Assembly: GCF_000321225.1 (NCBI RefSeq)
Contig: NW_004450480.1
Coordinates: forward strand, 4,853,860-4,917,859
Length of the DNA: 64,000 nucleotides
Origin: Odobenus rosmarus divergens
Taxonomy: Eukaryota > Chordata > Mammalia > Carnivora > Odobenidae
Reading direction: 5' to 3'
This document shows positions 56,640 to 64,000 of the stretch, in pieces. A program made the translations under genes and the position numbers. Position 1 is the stretch's first letter. Every line of letters begins with the position of its first letter. Below the pieces are notes generated by a model, which was given only the letters and a program-made list of their open reading frames with translations, ran no database searches and had not been told where the DNA came from.

Positions 56640-57110
56640 ATAGTTTGCATCCCAAGTATTCATCAATAAATGAATAAACAAAAAATGTGAGATATACAAA
56701 CACACACACACATACACACACACACACAGAATATTATCTGGCCTTAAAAAGAAAGGAAATTCAATCACATGCTACGGTATGGAAGAACCTTGAGGATCTT
56801 ATCCTAAGTGAAATCAGCCAGTTACAAAACAATAGATACTATATGATTCCACTTATGTTAGGTATCTAAAGCAGTAAAATTTATGGAAACAGAAAGTAGA
56901 AAGGTAGTTTCCCAGGGCTGAGAAAAGGGGAAATGGGGAGTTGTTTAATGGGCATAGAGTTTAAGTTTTGCAAAATGAAAAAGTTCCGGAGATCTGATTT
57001 ACAACAATGTAAATATATATTTAGTATGATTAACTTATAAATGGTTTAGAAAATAAATTTTATGTTATGTATGGTTAACCACAATTAAAAATAAAAAAAA
57101 GATAGAAACT
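56640..57110 (+). mobile_element. Old L1 3' region with internal CA repeat, forward
   Basis: ATTCATCAATAAATGAATAA, AGAATATTATCTGGCCTTAA, AGTGAAATCAGCCAGTTACA and AGAAAGGTAGTTTCCCAGGG follow a forward L1M 3' part ending in an A-rich tail. A (CA)n run at about 56699-56728 has grown where these L1s carry ATATACACACA. It abuts the reverse L1 fragment on its left. Confidence 0.8.
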
Positions 57111-57487
57111 GTTAGTTTATTATTATTTTTAGTAGATAAACCAAGTTCTTCGGTACTATCATAGCCACTGTCAACTACCTGGTTGCTAGAAAGTTAAAAA
57201 TACTCTATTCCGTCTATAAGCTGCTTTATAAGCTTTGTTCCAACCCTCAGCCCATAGCTCCTTCTACAAGAGTAAAAAGAATCTTTCCTTTCCATCTGGA
57301 GCCATTTCTCTGCACACAGAACTTTGAAACTCAAATCACACATTCTTTATTCTAAAACTAACCTGCTTCTTTTTTCTAGCAACTCTTAGGCATCTTGATA
57401 ACTAACATTGTGTTGAAAATGCTAAGTCATGGCCTGCTGATTGGTCATTTCATTTCTTCTTTTTATATTCTATTAATTTTTCCACTT
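57111..57487. other. Unassigned sequence
   Basis: No recognised gene or repeat. Confidence 0.35.
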
Positions 57488-57502
57488 TTAAATGTCTTTC
57501 TT

Positions 57503-57685
57503 TTTTTAAGATTTTATTTATTCATTTGAGAGAGAGGGAGAGAGAACAAGTGGAGAGGTAGAGGGAGAAGGAGAAGCAGACTCCCCACTGAGCAGAAAGC
57601 CTGTATGGGACTCAATCCTGGGATGCAGAGAGCATCACCTGAACCAAAGGCAGATGCTGAACTGACTGAGCCACCTAGGCGCCCC
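57503..57685 (-). mobile_element. CAN-SINE, reverse orientation
   Basis: T-run, AGAGAGGGAGAGAGAACAAG, GAGAAGCAGACTCCCCACTG, GGGACTCAATCCTGGGATGC and CTGAGCCACCTAGGCGCCCC. Perfect 15-bp duplications TTAAATGTCTTTCTT flank it at 57488-57502 and 57686-57700. Confidence 0.96.
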
Positions 57686-57700
57686 TTAAATGTCTTTCTT

Positions 57701-58156
57701 ATTAAAATATAAGAGCTCTTTACACCCTAGAGTCATTAATCTTTTGTTATATATGTTTTAAATGTTTTTTTGACTTGGTAGCCTTTTACATTTATTGATG
57801 CTGCTTTGAGAAAACTATAGTAGCTTCAATATGTATTCTATCAATGTTTTCTCTTATAGGGAAGTTCTTCAGAGTAGCGTACCCTAACTTTGATTCAGAT
57901 TTTTGTCAGTGTTAGGAAAAGGTGAATTTTCAGTATAATACAGAAGTTATCCCTCAAGGCCTAGCAATCAGACAGGTCTATGTAGTTTGGTATTTTACTT
58001 ATTTTTATATATTACTGAAAACTTTTTTTTACCCAGGTTGTGTTATCTGTAATACAGACTTGTGAGTCTCAAGTGAAACACCATGTCTTAGAGCTCTTAG
58101 TTCGGTGAGTAGATGGTTTATAGTAAACATTCAGCAGCTCTAAGGATGAGGACTAT
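57701..58156. other. Unassigned sequence
   Basis: No recognised gene or repeat. Confidence 0.35.
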
Positions 58157-58180
58157 GGTGATGGTGGTGGTGGTGGTGGT
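58157..58180 (+). repeat. (GGT)n microsatellite
   Basis: A short GATGGTGGTGGTGGTGGTGG array between unassigned flanks. Confidence 0.85.
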
Positions 58181-58325
58181 GATTTAAACTTCCAATTTTT
58201 AGGTTCACAACCTACTTAACTTCATCATCCTGGGGCTATGGACATCTTTTTCTTTCTCAGGAATTTTGCCTTGCTCCATTACTCAAACCCTTTTTAAAGT
58301 TAAAAACATCATTTTTTCTTTTTTT

Positions 58326-59966
58326 TGGAGGAGGCAAGAGGGAAGAGGAGTAGGGGACCCTATTTCAACTGGTCCCCTGAATTTAGCTGGATATCTATCA
58401 AACCATTCTGAACACCCACGAAATCAGCCTGAGATGTAAGAATATATATCTCGATCTCTACAAGCAGAAAAGCAACTGCTTTTTTGCAAGGTAGGACATG
58501 CAGGGTCACGAATCTGTGGGGAGATATCAGAAGATAAACAGAAGGAGGAGGGAGCCACCATAAGCTGACACCTGGAAAGTGATATAACCCCGGAGCACAA
58601 AATCGGAACCCTCGGAAATCTGCTCTAGGGAGAGACATCCCTCTCTGAAGGGGACTCTGGAAACGAAAAGACAGAATTCTAGCTAGGGTATTGTAGTCTC
58701 AGGTTACAAGGGACCACAGAGCAAAAGGGGATTCCTGAAATGGTAGAGTACCCAAGCGGTGGATCCAGGAAGCAGGGTATGGTCAGTGAGCCCAAGAAGG
58801 GACTCTCAGCTCAGATTGTGCCACGAACTGCCAGCCAGGAGGTCGATAATCGTCTTTCCTTGAACAGCCTGAAAAAATCTGGAACCTTTCTCCATCAGGG
58901 AAGGGCTTTAGAACGGATCCCAGACCTGATTCCCGAGCTTCGGGTGTGCACGCGAGCCCACAGCCACTCGCCATTTTAGAATCACAAAGGACAGTGGCAC
59001 TCCTGGGCCCCTGGGATGACCTCTGACCTCTGAGAGAGTTGCTGTGGGCAGGCACCGTGGAGGCTGTGGTTTTCAGCGACTCATGCAGAAGTGGAGCCTT
59101 TTTGTCCTGGAGGGTCTATTAAAGAAGGCAGACATATTTTTCTGCTCTGGGCCAGAGATTTGGCTGTGGCTGTTTTTGCTCTGATCCTCTGAAGAGGCGC
59201 AGAAAGCCCCCAGGAACAAAAGCCACACAAAAGCATGGTTTCCACTGAGCCTATCCCCCTGACAGGGGGCGGGGCAACTCCGCCCAGGCAGGATTGCCTG
59301 AGAAACAGTGAGGCAAGCCCCTCCCCCAGAAGATAGGCTGGAAGAACAGGTGGATGACAATTCTATGGATCCTATAAGACTGTAAAATCCCAACGCCAGG
59401 GGAAAATTGTATATTGAGCTCCAGGTGTGGCCTCATGACTTGTTTATTTTTCAGATAGAATTCTTCTTTTCTTTTCTTTTTTTTTTGCCTTTTATCATGT
59501 TTTTTTCTCTGTTGTATTTTTCTTTTTACCTTCTCATTTCTACTAGATGTCTATTATATCAACTTATTTTTCATAGTTGCTTTTTAACTTGTATTTTTAC
59601 ACACCTATATTTTTTATAGATATACTTTATTTTAGCCCCTTGTTTCACTCTATTCAGTTTTACCTTTTTATATATACAAGTTTTACTTTCCTTGTAATTT
59701 TGGGACGTAGTGTCCTCTAACACACAGACCAAAATACACCAGGAACAACTGAAACACCTTTCTTTGTCCACACTAAGAGATTATAGACCCCCCTCCCCAC
59801 CCCCCCTTTTATAAATTTTTAAATTTTTTTATTTTTATTCTTGTGTTTCATTTTGGCTTTTTCAGTGGTGGTGTCTGACCACTCCGGATTTTGCTAGGGT
59901 GCATCTAGCTTGGGTCATTGTTGATATTTTGTACTCTCTTCATTCACTCAACCATCCCTCAACAGA
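58326..59966 (+). promoter_or_regulatory. L1 5' UTR (decayed internal promoter region)
   Basis: The untranslated leader of the L1, which in intact elements holds the Pol II promoter. Here it keeps ACCACAGAGCAAAAGGGGAT, CTCAGCTCAGATTGTGCCAC, GCTTCGGGTGTGCACGCG and CCCCAGAAGATAGGCTGG. Many expected CpGs look decayed to TG or CA. A T-rich 3' part at 59460-59940 leads into ORF1. Frames of 70-106 codons on either strand here are not genes. Whether any promoter activity remains cannot be read from sequence. Confidence 0.6.
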
Positions 59967-60853
59967 ATGACTAGGAGGAGGAACTCTCAACAAAGAAAAG
60001 AACCAGAGACAATATCCTCTGCCACAGAACTAATGGATATGGATATAAGCAAGATGTCAGAGATAGACTTCAGGATAGCAATCATGAAGTCAATAGCTAG
60101 GCTTGAAAAAAGCATTAGTGACAATATAGAATCTCTAAGGGTATAAATGAGATCTAATCAGGCTGAACTTAAAAATGCTATGAACGAGATGCAGTCTAAA
60201 CTGGATATTCTTGGAGCCAATGTAAGTGAGGCAGAAGAGCGAATCGGTGATCTAGAAGACAAGCTGATAGAAAGGAAGCTGAGGAAAATAGATAGGCAGC
60301 TAGTAGCCCATGAAAATAGACTTAGATTAATGATGCCATGAAACATTCCAATGTCAGAATTATTGGGATCCCCGATGGGGTAGAGAGAGAGAGAGAGAGA
60401 GAGAGGACTAGAAGGTAAATTTGAGCAAACATTAGCTGAGAACTTCCCTAATCTGGCAAAAGAAATAAGCATTCATGTCCAAGAGGCAGAGAGGACTCCT
60501 CCCAAAATCCATAAAAATAGATCAACACCCTGACATACAATAGTAAGTTTGCAAATCTTAGAGCCAAGGAAGCTATCCTGAGAGCAGCTAGGGGGAAGAG
60601 ATTTCTTATGTATGGAGGGAAGAACATCAGAATAACATCAGACATGTCCACAGAAACCTGGCAAGCCAGAAAGGGCTGGCAAGACATATTCAGGGTACTA
60701 AATGAAAAGAACATGCAGCCAAGAATACTTTACCCAGCAAGGCTGTCATTCAGAACAGATGGAGAAATAAAGAGCTTTCAGGACAGGCAGAAACTGAAAG
60801 AATATGTGACCACCAAGCCAGCCCTGCAAGAAATATTAAGGGGGATTCTGTAA
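59967..60853 (+). pseudogene. L1 ORF1 remnant (RNA-binding chaperone)
   Basis: ORF1p of active L1s is a trimeric coiled-coil RNA chaperone that coats L1 RNA. The start ATG at 59967 opens MTRRRNSQQRKEPETISS. The frame is stopped by TAA at 60144-60146 and resumes in frame at 60147, through the coiled-coil-like part (SKLDILGANVSEAEERIGDL), to a TGA at 60339-60341. An (AG)n run at about 60382-60405 then disturbs the start of the RNA-binding domain. The C-terminal domain reappears in another frame at 60608-60853 (STETWQARKGWQDIFRVLNE, PARLSFRTDGEIKSFQDRQ) and ends at GGIL. Dead by at least two stops and one frameshift. Confidence 0.93.
60382..60405 (+). repeat. (AG)n microsatellite inside L1 ORF1
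   Basis: About eleven uninterrupted AG units at the point where ORF1 normally enters its RNA-binding domain. It coincides with loss of frame. Confidence 0.9.
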
Positions 60854-60932
60854 GCAAAGAGAAACCCCAAAAGTCACATAGACCAGAAAGAAACAGAAAA
60901 TCTACAGAAACAGGAAATTTACAGGCAGTACA

Positions 60933-63900
60933 ATGGCACTAAATTCATACCTTTCAATAGTTACCCTGAATGTAAATGGGCTCTATATTCCCATGAAAAA
61001 ACACAGGGTTTCAGACTGCATAAAAAAGCAGGACCCATCCATATACTGTCTACAAGACACTCATTTTGAACCTAAAGACACCTCCATATTGAAAGTGAGG
61101 GAATGGAGAACGATTTACCATGCTAATGGACCTCACAAGAAAGCTGGGGTAGCAATCCTTATATAAGACAAATTAGATTTTAAACCAAGACCATAGTAGG
61201 AGATGTAGGAGGACACTATATCATACTTAAAGGGTCTATCCAATAAGAAGATCTAACAATTGTAAATATCTATGCCCCCAACATGGGAGCAGCCAATTAT
61301 ATAAACCAATTAATAACCAAAATAAAGAAACATATTGATAATAATACATTAATAGTAGGAGACTTCACCACTCCACTCACAGCAATGGACAGATCATCTA
61401 AGCAGAAGATCAACAAAGAAACAAAAACTTTGAATGACACATTGGACCAGATGGACTTTGTAGATATATACAGAACATTCCTACATAAAACAACAGAATA
61501 CTCATTCTTCTGAAGTGCACAATGGAACATTCTCCAGAATAGACCACATACTGGGTCACAGATCAGGCCTCAACTGATACCAAAAGATTGAGATTATCCC
61601 CTGCATATTTTCGGGCCACAGTGCTGTGAAACTGGAACTTAACCACAAGAAGAAATTTGGAAGGAACTCAAACACTTGAAGTTAAAGAGCATCCTGCTAA
61701 GAATGACTGGGTCAATCAGGAAATTAAAGAAGAACTTAAAAAATTCACTGACTAATAAGAATGAAAACATATCAGTCCAAAACCTATGGGATACTGCAAA
61801 GATGGTCCTAAGAGGGAAATACATAGCCATCCAAGCCCCTCTCAAAAAATTAGAAAAATCCCAAATGCACAAGCTAACCTTATACCTAAAGGACCTGGAG
61901 AAAGAAGAGCAAATAGAGCCTAAATCAAGCAGGGGAAGAGAAATAATAAAGATTAGAGCAGAAATCAATGAAATAGAAACCAAAAAAAAAAAAAAAAAAA
62001 AAAAACCAGTAGAACAGATCAATGAAGTTAGAAGTCGGTTCTTTGAAAGAATTAATTAGATCAATAAACTTCTGGCCAGACTTATCCAAAAGAAAAGGGA
62101 AAGGACCCAAATTAATTAACTCATGAATGAAAGGGGGGAGAGATCATGAATAACACCAAGGAAATAGAAACAATTATTAGAGATTATTACCAGCAACTAT
62201 GTGCCAACAAAATAAACAAATGGATACATTTCTGGAAACTTATAAACTACCAAGACTGAAACAGGAAGAAATAGACAATCTGAACAGACCAATAACCGGC
62301 AAGGAAATTGAAGCAGTAATCAAAAATCTCCCCCAAAACAAGAGTCCAGGGCCAGTTGGTTTCCCAGAGGAATTCTACCAAACATTTAAAGAAGAAATAA
62401 TACCTACTCTACTGAAGCTGTTTCAAAAAATAGAAATAGAAGGAAAACTTCCAAACTCGTTCTGTGAGGTCAGCATTACCCTGATCCCAAAACCAAAGAT
62501 CCCATCAAAAAGGAGAATTACAGAACAATATCCCTGATGAACATGGATGCCAAAATACTCTACAAGATCCTAGCCAATAGGATCCATCAGTACATTAAAA
62601 GGATTATTCACCAAGACCAGGTGGGATTTATTCCTGGGACGCAAGGGTGGTTCAATGTTTGGAAATCAATCAACATGATAGAGCACATTAATAAAAGAAA
62701 AGACAAGAACCATATGATCCTCTCAATTTATGCAGAAAAAGCATTTGACAAAATAGAGCATCGTTTCCTGATTAAAACTCTTCAAAATATAGGGATAGAG
62801 GGAACATACCTCAATATCAAAAGCCATCTATGAAAAGCCCACAGTGAATATCATTCTCAGTGGGGAAAAACTCAGAGCTATTCCCTTAAGGTCAGAAACA
62901 TGACAGGGATGCCCACTCTCACCATTATTGTTCAACAATCCTAGCCTCAGCAATCAGACAACAAAAAGCATTCAAATTGGCAAGGAAGAAGTCAAACTCT
63001 CTCGTTGCAAATGATATAATACTTTATGTGGAGAACCCAAAAGACTCCACCCCCAAGTTACTAGAACTCATACAGCAATTCAGCAATGTGGCAGGATACA
63101 AAATCAATGCACAGAAATCATTTGCATTTCTATACACTAACAAGGTAACTGAAGGAAGAGAAATTAAGGAAACGATTCCATTTACCATAGCACCAAAAAC
63201 CGTAAGATACCTAGGAATAAATCTAACCAAAGAGGTCAAGGATCTATACTCTAGAAACTACAGAACACTTAGGAAAGAAATGGAGGAAGCCACAAAAAGA
63301 TGAAAAAATATTCCATGCTCACGGATTGGAAGACTAAAACATTGTTAAAATGTCTACGCTGGCCAGAGTAATCTATACTTTTGATGTAATCCCTATCAAA
63401 ATACTATTGACATTTTTCACAGAGCTGGAACAAACAATCCTAAAATTTGTGTGGAACCAGAAAAGACTGAATCACCAGGGGATTGTTGAAAAAGGAAACT
63501 AAAGCTGGGGCATCACAATGCCTGACTTTAAGCTATATTACAAAGCTGTGATCATCAAGACAGTATGGTATTGGCACAAAAACAGACACATAGATCAATG
63601 GAACAGAATAGAGAGCCCAGAAATGGACCCTCAACTCTATGGTCAACTAATCTTCGACAAAGCAGGAAAGAACATCCAATGGAAAAAAGACAATCTCTTC
63701 AACAAATGGTGCTGGGAAAAATAGAGAGCCACATGCAGAAGAATGAAACTGAACTATTCTCTTACACCACACATAAAGATAAACTCAAAATGGTTGAAAG
63801 ACCTCAAGGTGAGACAGGAATCCATCAAAATCCTGGAGGAGAACATAGGCAGTAACCTCTTCAACATCTGCCGCAGTGACCTCTTTCAAGACATGTCTCT

Positions 63901-64000
63901 AGAGGCAAGGGAAACAAAAGCAAAAATGAACTTTTGGAACTTTATCAAGATAAAAAGCTTCTGCACTGCAAAGGAAAGAGTCAACAAAACTAAGAGGCAA
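60933..64000 (+). pseudogene. L1 ORF2 remnant (endonuclease / reverse transcriptase)
   Basis: ORF2p nicks target DNA and reverse-transcribes RNA onto the nick. The ATG at 60933 opens MALNSYLSIVTLNVNGL, keeping the endonuclease Asn. The catalytic Glu (in LQETHF of active elements) is Asp here (61056-61058), and the GDFNTPL Asn is Thr (61367-61369). In the reverse transcriptase, the motif A Asp of SIDAEKAFD is Tyr (62729-62731) and the first Asp of the FADD box is Asn (VAND, 63010-63012). Stops include TAA 61164-61166, TGA 61511-61513 and TAG 62057-62059, and at least four frame changes follow. A 24-base A-run at 61982-62005 replaces a Lys-rich part. [20 protein letters not shown] and DLYSRNYRTLRKEMEE mark the RT and thumb parts; [19 protein letters not shown] marks the later region. 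It continues past the window end. Confidence 0.95.
61982..62005 (+). repeat. Internal poly(A) run inside L1 ORF2
   Basis: Twenty-four uninterrupted A residues inside ORF2 coding sequence, not at a 3' end. They encode a Lys run in the current frame. An expansion of an A-rich codon stretch is the simplest reading. Confidence 0.95.

Larger units (their letters stand above)
58326..64000 (+). mobile_element. Near-full-length carnivore L1, cut by window end
   Basis: A forward LINE-1 of at least 5.6 kb with, in order, a GC-richer 5' UTR (about 58326-59966), an ORF1 remnant (59967-60853) and most of ORF2 (60933 to the window end). The 5' UTR opens with carnivore L1 landmarks (ACTGGTCCCCTGAATTTAGC, TGAACACCCACGAAATCAGC) and ends in a long T-rich stretch. 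The exact 5' end is uncertain: TTTTTTTGGAGGAGGCAAG near 58321 could be flank. Many stops and frameshifts and several lost catalytic residues make it immobile. The ORF2 end, 3' UTR and tail lie beyond 64000. Confidence 0.93.

Noticed and set aside
58740..59393. Frames of 79-106 codons on both strands near 59 kb
   Set aside because: They fall in the L1 5' UTR and have no domain.
61676..62059. 127-codon frame with a Lys run as an independent gene
   Set aside because: It is part of the broken L1 ORF2, and the Lys run is the internal poly(A).

Overview
The window looks like repeat-dense nuclear DNA of a caniform carnivore, probably an arctoid (bear, seal or mustelid lineage) rather than a dog or cat. 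The evidence is about eighteen tRNA-Lys-derived CAN-SINEs, whose youngest copies begin GGGCGCCTGGGTGGCTCAG and continue with a GTCATGATC..GGGTCCTGGGATCGAGCCCC-type body. There is also a carnivore-type L1 with its own 5' UTR. No operons, rRNA, functional tRNA, CRISPR or phage-like genes are present. Family assignments rest on remembered consensus sequences, not on a database search.

There is no intact protein-coding gene that I can support. The only recognisable cellular gene is a dead, intronless copy of ribosomal protein L17 (RPL17) at 36714-37268. It lies between 16-bp target-site duplications, ends in an A-rich tail and carries one internal stop. All other long reading frames lie in repeats or have no recognisable domain. 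The window therefore reads as intergenic or deep intronic DNA.

Layout. From 1 to 11 kb: scattered SINEs, MIR, MER5A and a Tigger-type element at 4499-4972, with a nested pair of tRNA-derived SINEs at 7021-7323. From 11.8 to 13.2 kb: one L1 inserted into an older L1. From 13 to 23 kb: mostly unique sequence with MIR, L2 and MER5A fragments, one short L1 3' end at 21742-21948 and a TG-rich microsatellite beside it. From 23 to 35 kb: two MaLR-type solo LTRs in opposite orientations (23278-23648 and 32020-32458), a hAT-like element, several SINEs, a CTTC microsatellite and a MIR inside an L2. From 36.6 to 37.6 kb: the RPL17 pseudogene followed at once by a SINE. From 38 to 50 kb: L2 clusters and old fragments. 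From 51 to 58 kb: a dense run of SINEs and L1 fragments. From about 58.3 kb to the window end: a near-full-length L1 on the + strand with 5' UTR, ORF1 and most of ORF2. It is broken by stops and frameshifts and has lost key catalytic residues.

The elements are linked by mechanism. The SINEs and the RPL17 copy carry 10-16 bp target-site duplications and A-rich tails, the mark of L1-driven target-primed reverse transcription. I found no undescribed system. The points most worth checking are several repeat-free stretches rich in TAATTA-type motifs (2881-3110, 17020-17300, 39400-39600), which could be conserved non-coding elements, and the nested retroelement histories, which give relative dates.
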